This document shows positions 24,344 through 33,096 of a stretch of DNA of 64,000 bases, one piece after another (positions within the stretch are counted from its first letter, which is position 1; every line of letters begins with the position of its first letter). Made by a program: the position numbers and the translations under genes. The notes under the pieces are model-generated. The model searched no databases, had not been told where the DNA came from, and saw nothing but the letters and a program-made list of their open reading frames with translations. The DNA is from Phyllobacteriaceae bacterium (GTDB taxonomy: Bacteria > Pseudomonadota > Alphaproteobacteria > Rhizobiales > Rhizobiaceae), in NCBI GenBank assembly GCA_024742765.1, contig JANSXT010000018.1, positions 1 to 64,000 of the forward strand. Reading direction: 5' to 3'.

Positions 24344-25502
24344 GGAACGCCTCCATCCGGTTGAGCGCCGCTTCGATGTTGGCGAGCGAATTGGCGTAGG
24401 AGACGCGCACGAACCCCTCGCCGAGGACGCCGAAATCCGGACCGCCGATCAGCGCGACGCCCGCTTCTTCCAGAAGCCGGCTGGCCAGATCCTTCGATTG
24501 CCAGCCGGTCGCCGATATGTCGGGAAAGGCATAAAAGGCGCCCTTCGGCGTCGCGCAATTCACTCCCTCGATCGCATTCAGCCGCTCGACCACGAACCGC
24601 CGCCGTTCATCGAACGCCGTCATCATCGCCGCCACATCGTCCTGCGGCCCGTCGATAGCGGCGATCCCCGCATGCTGCGCCGCCGCGTTGACGCAGGACC
24701 AGCAATTGACCGCCAGCTTGCGCACCGCGTCATGGAGCGGTGCGGGCCAGACAGACCAGCCCAGCCGCCAGCCGGTCATCGCCCAGGTCTTGGACCAGCC
24801 ATTGAGCACAACCAACCGGTCACGCAGATCGGGAAATTCCAAGAGCGACGTATGCGCCTCGCCATCATAGGTCATCACATCGTAGATTTCGTCCGACAGC
24901 ACCGCCACGTCCGGGTGCCGCTCCAGCACGCCGACGAGCGTTTCGATCTCGTTGCGCGGCGTCACCCCGCCGGTCGGGTTGCCCGGCGAATTGACGATCA
25001 AAAGCCGCGTGCGATCCGTGATCAGAGACGCCACTTCGTCGGCGCTCACCGCAAAGCCGTTCTCGGCGCGCATCGGCACCGGGACCGGCGTCGCGCCGGT
25101 CACCTCGATCATCGAGCGATAGATGGGAAAGCCCGGATCGGGATAAAGGATCTCGGCGCCCGGCGCGCCGAACATCAGGATCGCGGCGAACATGGCCGGC
25201 TTGCCGCCCGGCGTGATCATGATCGCATCGGGCGACACGTCCGCCCCGGTCAGCGCATGGATGCGGCGGGTAACCGCCTCGCGTGTCGCAAGCAGCCCGT
25301 TGGCCGGCGTATAGCCATGCTCGCCGTCGCGCAGCGCCTTGACGGCGGCCTCGACGATGTGCGCAGGTGTTGCGAAATCCGGCTGGCCGATGCCCAGATT
25401 GATGATGTCGCGCCCCTCGGCGGCAAGCTGTGTCGCCCGCGCCAGAACGGCAAACGCGTTTTCCTCGCCCATCCGCTTGAAGAAGGGATTGATGTCGTGC
25501 AT
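24333..25502 (-). CDS. PLP-dependent class I/II aminotransferase
   Basis: A 389-residue fold-type I transaminase moving an amino group from an L-amino acid to a keto acid. Visible are INLGIGQPDF near the N-terminus, NSPGNPTGG (Asn for PLP contact), DEIYD (Asp), and the PLP lysine in NGWSKTWAMTGWRLGW (about 230-236), with the C-terminal Arg in FVRVSYANS. It resembles aspartate/aromatic-type enzymes of the Igamma subgroup; exact substrate unclear. GGGGAGGCCAGCC precedes the ATG at 25502. It diverges from a GNAT gene across 68 bases. Confidence 0.9.
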   Translation of the reverse strand: MHDINPFFKRMGEENAFAVLARATQLAAEGRDIINLGIGQPDFATPAHIVEAAVKALRDGEHGYTPANGLLATREAVTRRIHALTGADVSPDAIMITPGGKPAMFAAILMFGAPGAEILYPDPGFPIYRSMIEVTGATPVPVPMRAENGFAVSADEVASLITDRTRLLIVNSPGNPTGGVTPRNEIETLVGVLERHPDVAVLSDEIYDVMTYDGEAHTSLLEFPDLRDRLVVLNGWSKTWAMTGWRLGWSVWPAPLHDAVRKLAVNCWSCVNAAAQHAGIAAIDGPQDDVAAMMTAFDERRRFVVERLNAIEGVNCATPKGAFYAFPDISATGWQSKDLASRLLEEAGVALIGGPDFGVLGEGFVRVSYANSLANIEAALNRMEAFLSR

Positions 25503-25570
25503 GGCTGGCCTCCCCGCGCCGGCATGGGGCGATGCGAACGGCGAGTCAAGCAAGCCCGGACCTACGACCG

Positions 25571-26266
25571 ATGATGACCGATCTCTCAAGCTGGACCCCG
25601 CGCCCGACCCCGACCAACGCCGAGATGGCCGGCCGCCATGCCGCCATCGTCCCGTTCGACCGCGCCGCCCATGAAGGCGGGCTCTGGACCGCCTTCGGTG
25701 AAGAGAAAACCAACGATCTGATCCACCATTTCGGCTGGCCGCGCATGGAGCGCGCCGCCGATCTGGGCGCGGTGATCGAAGAATTGAACACCCATGGCGG
25801 CTTCGTCACCTGCGTCTTCACGCAGCCTGAAACCGGCGTGGTCATGGGCATGGCGAGCTATATGCGCATCGACGAAAAGAACGGCGTGTGCGAAGTGGGC
25901 GCCGTCGCCCATGGCACGCCGATGGCCCGGTCCCCGGCGGCGACCGAAGTCCATTATCTGATGGCCCGTCGCGTCTTCGACGAACTGGGCTATCGGCGCT
26001 ATGAGTGGAAGCTGAACAACCCCAACCAGCCCTCGCACCGGGCGGCGCGGCGCCTCGGCTTCACCTTCGAGGGCGTCTTTCGGCAGCATGAGGTCAAGCC
26101 CTACGGAAACCGCGACACGGCGTGGTATTCCATGCTGGACAGGGAATGGCCGGTGGCCAAAGAAGCGATGGAACGCTGGCTCGATCCGGCCAATTTCAAC
26201 GCCGATGGCGGCCAGAAGCGCCGGCTCGAACAGATCAGGAGCGATATCCATGCCCGGCAGGCTTGA
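25571..26266 (+). CDS. GNAT-family N-acetyltransferase (RimJ/RimL-like)
   Basis: A 231-residue acetyltransferase of the Acetyltransf_3 type. The acetyl-CoA core is in EVHYLMARRVFDELGYRRYEWKLNNPNQPSHRAARRLGFTFEG, where NxxSHRAARRLGF is the conserved C-terminal motif. Substrates of this branch include N-termini, amino acids or small amines; none is indicated here. Starts at 25571 and 25574 are both possible. It overlaps the following SDR gene by 17 bases, so the two are probably co-expressed. Confidence 0.88.
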   Translation: MMTDLSSWTPRPTPTNAEMAGRHAAIVPFDRAAHEGGLWTAFGEEKTNDLIHHFGWPRMERAADLGAVIEELNTHGGFVTCVFTQPETGVVMGMASYMRIDEKNGVCEVGAVAHGTPMARSPAATEVHYLMARRVFDELGYRRYEWKLNNPNQPSHRAARRLGFTFEGVFRQHEVKPYGNRDTAWYSMLDREWPVAKEAMERWLDPANFNADGGQKRRLEQIRSDIHARQA

Positions 26267-27008
26267 GGGAAAGATCGCCATCGTCACGGCGGCGGGACAG
26301 GGCATCGGCAAGGCCATCGCCGACCGCTTCGCCGAGGAGGGCGCTGAGGTCTTCGCCAGTGATCTCGATGCGTCCAAGCTGGCCAACCCCGACTTTGCCG
26401 ATGCGCGCGCGCTCGATGTGACGGATACGGCGGCGGTCGATGCCTATGCGGCCGAAATCGGCGCCATCGACGTTCTCGCCAATGTCGCCGGTTTCGTCCA
26501 TCACGGCACGGTGCTCGACTGCACCGAGGCCGATTGGGATTTCTCGTTCGACCTGAACGTGAAATCGATGCACCGGACGATCCGCGCCTTCCTGCCGGCC
26601 ATGCTGGAGCGCGCCGAACAGACCGGCAAGACCGCATCGATCGTCAACATGTCCTCGGGCGCCTCCTCCATCAAGGGCGCCCCCAACCGTTATGTCTATG
26701 GCGCCACCAAGGCGGCGATCATCGGCATGACCAAGGCGATCGCCGCCGATTTCGCCGCCCGGCAATTGCGCTGCAACGCCATCTGCCCGGGCACGGTGGA
26801 GTCGCCCTCCCTGCAGGCCCGGATGGAAGCGCTGGGCGAGCAGATGGGCGGCTATGAAGCCGCGTTCGACCTGTTCCTTCAGCGCCAGCCCATGGGTCGC
26901 ATTGCGCAGCCGCGCGAAATCGCCGATATGGCCGTCTATCTGGCGTCGGACGAAGCGGGCTTCGTGACCGGCGCCACCATGGTGATCGACGGAGGCTGGA
27001 CGCTGTGA
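26250..27008 (+). CDS. SDR-family oxidoreductase (2-keto-3-deoxy-L-fuconate dehydrogenase/DHRS6-like)
   Basis: A 252-residue classical SDR. The cofactor loop is TAAGQGIGKAIADRF (about 13-27), followed by FASDLDASKL, NVAG, catalytic Ser in VNMSSGASS and YGATKAAIIGM (Tyr/Lys). The segment IKGAPNRYVYGATKAAIIGMTKAIAADF is characteristic of the DHRS6 / keto-deoxy-fuconate branch. AGGAG lies 9 bases before the ATG at 26250, within the GNAT gene. A tiny membrane-protein gene begins at its stop (GTGA). Confidence 0.87.
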   Translation: MPGRLEGKIAIVTAAGQGIGKAIADRFAEEGAEVFASDLDASKLANPDFADARALDVTDTAAVDAYAAEIGAIDVLANVAGFVHHGTVLDCTEADWDFSFDLNVKSMHRTIRAFLPAMLERAEQTGKTASIVNMSSGASSIKGAPNRYVYGATKAAIIGMTKAIAADFAARQLRCNAICPGTVESPSLQARMEALGEQMGGYEAAFDLFLQRQPMGRIAQPREIADMAVYLASDEAGFVTGATMVIDGGWTL

Positions 27009-27247
27009 GCGCACCGCAAAACGATGAGGGCAGCGCGCCCAAGCCGCCCGAATATGATCGCAGCACGCTGATCGTCGCCGGCCTCATCTTCGTCGGTTTT
27101 GCGCTTCTGCTCTATTTCCTGCCGGCGATCATGACCGCCATCGGCGGCGACAATCCCTGGGCCGCCGGCGCGGCAGTCGGCGCCGTGCTTGTCCTGCCGT
27201 TTCTGGGGCTGTGGCTGAGGGGCCGTTCACGCCGCAGGCAGCGCTGA
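27005..27247 (+). CDS. Small two-helix membrane protein
   Basis: An 80-residue protein with a charged N-terminus and two hydrophobic helices (about 22-45 and 53-70), ending in an Arg-rich tail RGRSRRRQR. The start is GTG overlapping the preceding TGA, so translation depends on the SDR gene. No family was recognised. It is convergent with the NicO gene, 10 bases away. Confidence 0.65.
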   Translation: MSAPQNDEGSAPKPPEYDRSTLIVAGLIFVGFALLLYFLPAIMTAIGGDNPWAAGAAVGAVLVLPFLGLWLRGRSRRRQR

Positions 27248-27257
27248 CGACAGACGG

Positions 27258-28367
27258 TCAGGCGCCGAGCGCGCCGCCCAGCAGCATCAGGCCCATGGCA
27301 ATGATCAGGAGCGCGCCGCCGATCTCGATCGCGTGGCTGGCCGGCCCTGTCAGCGCCGAAGAGCCCGACAGGCGAAGCGCCACATTCTTCGCCGTCACCG
27401 CGAGCGTCGCCAGCGCCGAGACGGTGATCGCAGTGCCGAGCGCCATCGCCAGCACCGAAATCAGCCCGGCGACCCATAATCCGTTCAAAAAAGCGAATGT
27501 CAGGACAATCAGCGCGCCGGTGCAGGGCCGAAGACCCACCGAAAAGACCACCGCCGCGGCGTCGCGCAGATTCATCGGACCGGAGACCTGATCGGGCGTC
27601 GGCATGTGCGCATGGCCGCATGAGGGGCACACTTCGCCCGCGCCATGATCGTGATGATGGTGATCATGGCCGTGATCGTGCGCATGGCCATGATAGTGGC
27701 TGTGATCGTGATGATGGGCGTCGCGGGCGTGATCATGGTGATCATGATGGTGCGCATGACCATGATGATGACCGTGGTCGTGCACCACCGCCGCCGAAGA
27801 CAGGGCGGCCGGCCTGGGCGCCGGCGGAAGCAGTGGCCGCAGTTTGCGCACCAGCAGCCAAACCCCGAGCGCGACCACCAGCGCGTAGGAAGCGATCTCG
27901 AAGAAGCGGGTCGTGTCGGTTTGGCTGACGGCCAGTTGCCGCAGCACCAAAAAACCCAGCCCGACGATCACCATGGCCGACATGGCCTGTACGAGCGAAG
28001 CGGCAAACGACAGGGCGATGCCGCGTCTGAGCGCGGTCTCGTTGGCGAGCATATAGGACGAGATCACCACCTTGCCGTGGCCCGGCCCGGCCGCATGCAG
28101 GATGCCGTAAAGGAACGACAGGCCGACCAGCACCCAGGCGCCCGAACCGCCGTCACGCATCGCGGTCAGCGCGGCGCGCATCGCATCGTAGAACTCGCGC
28201 TGCTGCATGGCGACCCAGGCGAAGAAGCCGGCGAGCGGACCGCTGCTGGGCGGTGTCTGCTCGGCAACGCCGATGCCGAGCGAAGATTGCGCCGCCGCCG
28301 TGCCCGCCGCCGCGACAAGGGCGACCAGAACAGCCGGCGCGATGGCCGTCGCGCGTCTTAAGAGCAT
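27258..28367 (-). CDS. NicO-family nickel/cobalt efflux permease (RcnA-like)
   Basis: A 369-residue inner-membrane exporter. A cleavable signal-like N-terminus is followed by about six helices. Transport motifs are LHAAGPGHGKVVISSYML and VFSVGLRPCTGALIVL, the two conserved halves of NicO. Between them, residues ~185-255, lies a very His/Asp-rich loop (over 30 His) and then a CPSCGHAH zinc-ribbon-like motif, which probably collects metal ions. It overlaps the upstream DUF1007 gene by 10 bases, a recurrent pairing. Metal identity (Ni, Co or Zn) cannot be set from sequence. Confidence 0.9.
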   Translation of the reverse strand: MLLRRATAIAPAVLVALVAAAGTAAAQSSLGIGVAEQTPPSSGPLAGFFAWVAMQQREFYDAMRAALTAMRDGGSGAWVLVGLSFLYGILHAAGPGHGKVVISSYMLANETALRRGIALSFAASLVQAMSAMVIVGLGFLVLRQLAVSQTDTTRFFEIASYALVVALGVWLLVRKLRPLLPPAPRPAALSSAAVVHDHGHHHGHAHHHDHHDHARDAHHHDHSHYHGHAHDHGHDHHHHDHGAGEVCPSCGHAHMPTPDQVSGPMNLRDAAAVVFSVGLRPCTGALIVLTFAFLNGLWVAGLISVLAMALGTAITVSALATLAVTAKNVALRLSGSSALTGPASHAIEIGGALLIIAMGLMLLGGALGA

Positions 28368-29008
28368 TGCACTTCCATTCGCGTGGCGAAGATTTTCGAC
28401 CAGTCATTGCCGGCCGGATCGTTGAAGAACGCGTCGGTCAGCGTATCCTGGTTCTGCGCGATCGCCTCGTCCGGATCGGGGATCACCATCCGGTGCCCGC
28501 AGCCCGCCGGCGCATCGATCAGCACCATGTTCGCGTCCTCGTAGAAATCGATCGCGGTATAAAATGTCGGATCGAAAACCGCAAAGGAAGGATTGTCGGC
28601 CAGCGCCACCGGCTCGGAGGGCTGCGACGTGAACAGGACCAGCAACTGGTTGTCGACCATGTCGACGCGCAGATCGGTCACCTGGGCGACGGCGATCTCC
28701 TTGTCGCCGACCGTCACCGACTGGAAATAGCCGAAATCGGCGATCGAGGTGACGATCACATCGGCGACGGTTTCAAGTTCGCCGATCTCCAGCGCGCCGC
28801 TCGAATCGGCGTCGAACTCGAACAGGACCGTTGAGGAAAACAAATCGTCGAAACGCCAGACATGGCGCAGCCGGTCGACCACGCCCTGCGGCGTGACCGT
28901 CACTTCAAGCCGCGCCTCGGCAAACACATGTGGATGCGCATGCGCCGTCACAGGCACGGCCAATGCGGCCGACGCCAAGAAAGTTGCGAACATCGTCTGG
29001 CGGGTCAA
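28358..29008 (-). CDS. DUF1007 periplasmic protein, partner of NicO permease
   Basis: A 216-residue exported protein with a signal peptide (cleavage near ALAVPVTAHA) followed at once by the metal-ligand-like HPHVFAEARLEV. Residues ~68-82 read DADSSGALEIGELE, an EF-hand-like acidic loop. CGHRMVIPDPDEAIAQNQDTLTDAFF is typical of the family. DUF1007 proteins sit beside NicO or zinc genes and are presumed metal-binding. The start is TTG at 29008 behind GGTAAGGTGAT; an ATG at 28993 lacks a ribosome-binding site. It is first of a two-gene unit with the NicO gene. Confidence 0.88.
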   Translation of the reverse strand: MTRQTMFATFLASAALAVPVTAHAHPHVFAEARLEVTVTPQGVVDRLRHVWRFDDLFSSTVLFEFDADSSGALEIGELETVADVIVTSIADFGYFQSVTVGDKEIAVAQVTDLRVDMVDNQLLVLFTSQPSEPVALADNPSFAVFDPTFYTAIDFYEDANMVLIDAPAGCGHRMVIPDPDEAIAQNQDTLTDAFFNDPAGNDWSKIFATRMEVQCS

Positions 29009-29063
29009 ATCACCTTACCCCCGATCCGGCTTGGGCCGTATGCGCCACGCGAAGCGGGCCGAA

Positions 29064-29984
29064 TTATGACGCGCCATTGCCGCGCGCCGGGCGGCAGTTG
29101 GATTTGAACCATTCGGCCAGATAATCGACCAGCGCCCGAACCCGCGCCGGCAGGTATCGCCGGTGCGGATAGACCGCATAAATGCCCGCATCGTTTTCCA
29201 GTTCGCCCGGCAGCAGTTCGACCAGCCGCCCCGCCTTCAGATCCTCGGTCACGATGAAATCGGGCGAAACGAAAAAGCCCAGATCGGCGAGCCCTGCCAT
29301 GCGCACCGAGAGCGGGCTGTTGACGCTGATCGGCCCGTCGACGGTCACCGACGCGGCCTGCCCGTTGCCGTCGCGATAGGGGATGATGTTGCGCCGCCGC
29401 GCATTGGTGTCGACGATGAACGGCAGATCGGCAAGGTCGGTCATCGACTGCGGCGTGCCGTGGCGTTCGATGACCGCCGGGGTCGCGCACAGCACCAGCC
29501 GGAACGGGTTCAGCCGGCGCGCGATCAACGTCGAATCCTCAAGCTGGGTGATCCGGATCGCAACATCGAACCCTTCCTCCACCAGATCGACGAAGCGGTC
29601 GTCCAGATGGATGTCGAGCTTGATTTCGGGGTGGGCGACGGCGAAGTCGACCAGCGACTGGCCGATCGCCGCATCGGCGAGCGAGCGCGGCGCGGATATC
29701 TTGATCGGCCCGGCAAGATCGGATCGTGTGTCGCGGATCTCGTCGCGCAGATCGTCGAACTCGCGCAGAAGATCGAGCGCGCGGCGATAATAGGTGTGGC
29801 CCGCTTCGGTCAGCGAAAACTGGCGCGTCGTCCGGTTGAGCAAAAGCGCGCCCAGATCGTCCTCCAGTTCGCGCACATATTTCGACAAAAGCGCCTTGGA
29901 GCGCCCCTGCGCCCGCGCCGCCGCCGAAAAACCCTCATTGTCGACCACCGCCATGAAGGCGCGCATCCGGGTCAGCGTGTCCAT
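29064..29984 (-). CDS. LysR-family transcriptional regulator
   Basis: A 306-residue LTTR of the large CrgA/DsdC-like branch. The N-terminal domain reads MDTLTRMRAFMAVVDNEGFSAAARAQGRSKALLSKYVRELE, and the effector domain covers ~90-295 (ISAPRSLADAAIG, RNGDF-like DDRFVDLVEEGFDVAIR). Start 29984 gives the standard N-terminus; the longer frame from 30119 overlaps the next gene. It lies 52 bases downstream of a FAD oxidoreductase gene on the same strand. Its target is unclear. Confidence 0.9.
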   Translation of the reverse strand: MDTLTRMRAFMAVVDNEGFSAAARAQGRSKALLSKYVRELEDDLGALLLNRTTRQFSLTEAGHTYYRRALDLLREFDDLRDEIRDTRSDLAGPIKISAPRSLADAAIGQSLVDFAVAHPEIKLDIHLDDRFVDLVEEGFDVAIRITQLEDSTLIARRLNPFRLVLCATPAVIERHGTPQSMTDLADLPFIVDTNARRRNIIPYRDGNGQAASVTVDGPISVNSPLSVRMAGLADLGFFVSPDFIVTEDLKAGRLVELLPGELENDAGIYAVYPHRRYLPARVRALVDYLAEWFKSNCRPARGNGAS

Positions 29985-30036
29985 GATTGTCCGGTTCCCC
30001 AACCCTTCAAGGTCTGTCGTGCGCCACGCGGCGCGT

Positions 30037-30981
30037 CTATTGGTCCAGCAGGACGGCGGCCGCCGTCCATCCGCTTTGCGCCGCCGCTTCCGCCCGGCCG
30101 CCGACGAGCCCGTCGCCACAGACGATGACGCGGCCGCAATCGGACATCAGATGGTTGTCCCCGAGCGCCCGGTCAACCCGCGCATAGCGCCACCGGTGCG
30201 CGACGGCATGAACCGGCGACAGGCCGCGCCCGGCGCAACGCTCCAGCACGCCCAAAAGATGCGGCAGGATCGCCTCCGGCTCGCTTTCAAGATGCCGGCC
30301 GCTCCACACGCCGCCGCCATGGACGATGAAGGTCTCGCCGGTGCGGCCCGGCTTGGACCCGTTGCGCACGATCAGTCCGCCGGGTCCGTCATCGTCGCCG
30401 CGCACAAGGTCGGGCAGTTCGGCGACCGGTTCTGCAAAGGCGAACATGCCGGCCCAGCAAGGCGCATAGACGATGTCGCCCAGCGCCGAAAAGACCGGAT
30501 CGATCGGCGCGGTCAGGGCCATCGCCTGCGGCGCCGGCGCGGTGACGACCACCCGCCCGAATCCGTACCCAAGCCCGTCCGCATCGGCCAGCCGCACACG
30601 ACCGCTCTGGTCGAGCATGATCGCCTCGATGCGGGCGCGCAGCCGCACATCGATGCCGTCCAGCAACGGTTTGACGAAACCGCTCATGCCCGGCAGTCCC
30701 ACATGCCAGTCGCCCGGCCGGTCCTTGCCCCCAGGCGCCCATGGCGCCGCCGTGCCTTTTTCGGTCAGTTCGTCCAAAAGTTCCCGCATCGGCGCGCCGC
30801 GGGCGGTCAGATATTGCGCGCCATGGTCGAAACCGCCGGCATCGCTCCGCCGCGTCGACAGGCGTCCGCCCGTGCCGCCCGATTTCTCGAAGACGGTCAC
30901 CGCATGGCCGGCAGCGGCCAGCGTCCGCGCGCAGACCGCGCCCGCCAGCCCGGCGCCGATGATGGCTATAGATCGTGTCAT
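30037..30981 (-). CDS. FAD-dependent oxidoreductase (renalase-like)
   Basis: A 314-residue flavoprotein of the amine-oxidase/renalase type. The dinucleotide motif AIIGAGLAGAVCARTLAAAGH is at ~5-25, then VFEKSGGTGGRLSTRR and FDHGAQYLTAR, the conserved FAD loop of this group, and a C-terminal CGDGLVGGRAEAAAQSG for the flavin ribityl contact. Bacterial renalase-like proteins oxidise aberrant forms of NAD(P)H; that role is possible but unproven here. GAGGAACC precedes the ATG at 30981. It follows the amidohydrolase gene by 45 bases. Confidence 0.85.
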   Translation of the reverse strand: MTRSIAIIGAGLAGAVCARTLAAAGHAVTVFEKSGGTGGRLSTRRSDAGGFDHGAQYLTARGAPMRELLDELTEKGTAAPWAPGGKDRPGDWHVGLPGMSGFVKPLLDGIDVRLRARIEAIMLDQSGRVRLADADGLGYGFGRVVVTAPAPQAMALTAPIDPVFSALGDIVYAPCWAGMFAFAEPVAELPDLVRGDDDGPGGLIVRNGSKPGRTGETFIVHGGGVWSGRHLESEPEAILPHLLGVLERCAGRGLSPVHAVAHRWRYARVDRALGDNHLMSDCGRVIVCGDGLVGGRAEAAAQSGWTAAAVLLDQ

Positions 30982-31026
30982 GGTTCCTCGCCGACCACAC
31001 GCCATATAGGGCGGCGCGCGGCGGCG

Positions 31027-32391
31027 TCAGCCATCCATGAAGGCCCGCGCCGCCTCGCCATGGGCATGGCGCAGCGCGCCGACATCGACACCGACCGGCG
31101 CGCCGTCCTCGACCGCCCAGCGCCCGGCAATCATCACCCGGTCGGCCCGGTGCGCGCCGCACAGAACGAGCGCAGCGAGCGGATCATGCGCGCCCGAAAA
31201 GCGCAACTCGTCCAGCGTGAAAAGCGCGATATCCGCCTGCCGGCCCGGCGCGATAGTCCCGATATCGTCGCGCCCCAGGCAGCGCGCCGACCCCTCGGTC
31301 GCCCAGCGCAGCGCATCGAGATGGGTCAGCGAGGCGTCATAGGTCAGCCGCCCGATCATCAGCGCGTGCCGCACGCCCTCCATCAGGTTCGACGAATCGT
31401 TCGATGCCGAGCCGTCGACGCCAAGGCCGACCGCGACGCCGGCCTGTTCGAGTTCGCGCGTCCGGCACTGGCCGGAGGCAAGCACCATGTTCGAGGTCGG
31501 GCAATGACAGACGCCGACGCCGGCGCGCCCGAGCCGCGCCATCTCATCTTCATTGAAATGGATGCCATGCGCCAGCCATGTCCGGTCGGTCAGCCATCCG
31601 GTCTGTTCGAGATAGTCGACCGGGCGGCAGCCATAGGTCGCCTCGCAAAAGGCGTTCTCGTCGAAGGTCTCGGCCAGATGGGTGTGCAGCGCGCAGCCGC
31701 ACCGGCCCGCCAGCGCCGCGGTCTCGGCCATCAGGTCCCGCGTCACCGAAAAGGGCGAGCACGGCGCCAGCGCAACTTGCGTCATCGCGCCGGGTGCCGG
31801 ATCGTGATGGCGGCCGATCACCCGCTCGCAATCGGCAAGGATCGTGTCGGCATCCTGCACCACACTGTCCGGCGGCAATCCGCCATCGCGCACCGACAGG
31901 TTCATCGAACCGCGATTGAGCACGATCCGCATGCCGAGCGACGCCGCCTCCTCGGCCTGGATGTCCATCGCGTCGTCAAGACCGTCCGGGAACACATAAT
32001 GATGGTCGGACGCGCAGGTGACGCCCGAGACCATCAGTTCGGTCAGCGCCAGCCGTGTCGCAATCCGCAAATGGTCCGGCGTCAGCCGCGCCCAGAGCGG
32101 ATAGAGCGCCTTGAGCCAGTCGAACAGTTCGCGGTTGATCGCCGCCGGATGGGCGCGGGTCAGCGTCTGGTAGAAATGATGATGGGTGTTGATCAGCCCC
32201 GGCAGCACCACATGGCGCGAGGCGTCGAACACATCATGCGGTTCGGCCGGCGTCTCGCCTGCCCCGATGACCGCTTCGATCACGCCGTCCCGAATGAGAA
32301 GGCCACCCCGCGCATCGGCACCGTCGGGCACCAGGATCGCCAGCGGATTGCGAACCCAGAGCGCCCGCGATTTGCTTTCATCGGCCAACAC
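31027..32391 (-). CDS. 8-oxoguanine deaminase-like amidohydrolase
   Basis: A 454-residue metal-dependent deaminase of the ATZ/TRZ group. The metal site is in PGLINTHHHFYQTLTR (about 64-79); further metal and substrate residues are in ALHTHLAET, LAHGIHFN and GLGVDGSASNDSSN. The motif set and NLMEGVRHALMIGR match enzymes that deaminate 8-oxoguanine to urate, or related pyrimidines such as isocytosine. The start is GTG at 32391 behind GGGAGA. It may share a transcript with the FAD protein and LysR downstream. It diverges from a MarR gene. Confidence 0.88.
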   Translation of the reverse strand: MLADESKSRALWVRNPLAILVPDGADARGGLLIRDGVIEAVIGAGETPAEPHDVFDASRHVVLPGLINTHHHFYQTLTRAHPAAINRELFDWLKALYPLWARLTPDHLRIATRLALTELMVSGVTCASDHHYVFPDGLDDAMDIQAEEAASLGMRIVLNRGSMNLSVRDGGLPPDSVVQDADTILADCERVIGRHHDPAPGAMTQVALAPCSPFSVTRDLMAETAALAGRCGCALHTHLAETFDENAFCEATYGCRPVDYLEQTGWLTDRTWLAHGIHFNEDEMARLGRAGVGVCHCPTSNMVLASGQCRTRELEQAGVAVGLGVDGSASNDSSNLMEGVRHALMIGRLTYDASLTHLDALRWATEGSARCLGRDDIGTIAPGRQADIALFTLDELRFSGAHDPLAALVLCGAHRADRVMIAGRWAVEDGAPVGVDVGALRHAHGEAARAFMDG

Positions 32392-32516
32392 GCATTCTCC
32401 CTGATACCGTCCACCCGACCGGCCCGGCTACCGTTACGGCATCACCCTGTCCCGGCCAAGCGCCAAGTTGGCGTGCCTTGCTTGTCGGCGGTCGCCAGTC
32501 AGCCTAACGTGCGGCC

Positions 32517-33014
32517 ATGAATCGGTTCTACATTCCCGCCGAAGAACCCGAGGGCGGAAGTTTGCTGGCGCGCCTTCAGGAAGTGGCGCGCCATGGGCGC
32601 ACCCATTATGCCCGCCATCTGCTCAAGACCGGCCTTTATGCCGGCCAGGAAAAGATCATCGAGGCGCTGGCCACCGCCGGCCCGATGACCCCCGGCGCGC
32701 TCGCCAGGGCGCTTGAGGTCCGCCCGCCGACCATCACCAAGACGATCAGCCGGCTGGAGGAACAGGGCTTTGTCGCGCGCACCGCGTCGAAGGAGGATGG
32801 CCGGCAGGTTCTGGTGCAACTGACCGACACGGGACGCGACGTTCTGGGCGCCATGGGCAAGGCGGTCGCCAAGGCCGAAAAACAGGCGCTCAAGGGCCTG
32901 AAGAAGAAAGAGCGCAAGCAGCTCGAGAAGATCCTCGGCAAGATCGAGGGCAATCTGGTCGTCCGCGACAAGGACGACAAGGATGACAAAGCCGACCAGA
33001 GCCCGCCGGACTGA
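32517..33014 (+). CDS. MarR-family transcriptional regulator
   Basis: A 165-residue winged-helix regulator. The DNA-binding core is ~45-105: IIEALATAGPMTPGALARALEVRPPTITKTISRLEEQGFVARTASKEDGRQVLVQLTDTGR is spread across it. The C-terminal third is unusually charged (EKQALKGLKKKERKQLEKILGKIE, then a Lys/Asp-rich tail). It diverges from the 8-oxoguanine deaminase-like gene across 125 bases, making that gene a likely target. The ligand is unknown. Confidence 0.87.
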   Translation: MNRFYIPAEEPEGGSLLARLQEVARHGRTHYARHLLKTGLYAGQEKIIEALATAGPMTPGALARALEVRPPTITKTISRLEEQGFVARTASKEDGRQVLVQLTDTGRDVLGAMGKAVAKAEKQALKGLKKKERKQLEKILGKIEGNLVVRDKDDKDDKADQSPPD

Positions 33015-33048
33015 GCGCCCGCGCGGCCCTTTACCGTCCGATTAAAGC

Positions 33049-33077
33049 CATTTAAACGTCTTTCACCCGTTTAAACG
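33049..33077. promoter_or_regulatory. Tandem LacI-type operator sites
   Basis: CGTTTAAACG (33068-33077) is a perfect palindrome; CATTTAAACG (33049-33058) is a near copy whose centre is 19 bases upstream. Both lie within 50 bases of the lacI-family start codon. Central-symmetric 10-base half-overlapping sites like these fit LacI/GalR proteins, so autoregulation is inferred. Confidence 0.55.
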
Positions 33078-33096
33078 TGTCTGTGAAAGGCGCGCG

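Noticed and set aside
29794-32520. A 908-codon open frame on the plus strand
   Set aside because: It is antisense to the LysR, FAD oxidoreductase and 8-oxoguanine deaminase-like genes, all with clear family motifs. Its translation is Arg/His/Pro-rich without domains, a usual artefact of high-GC codon bias.
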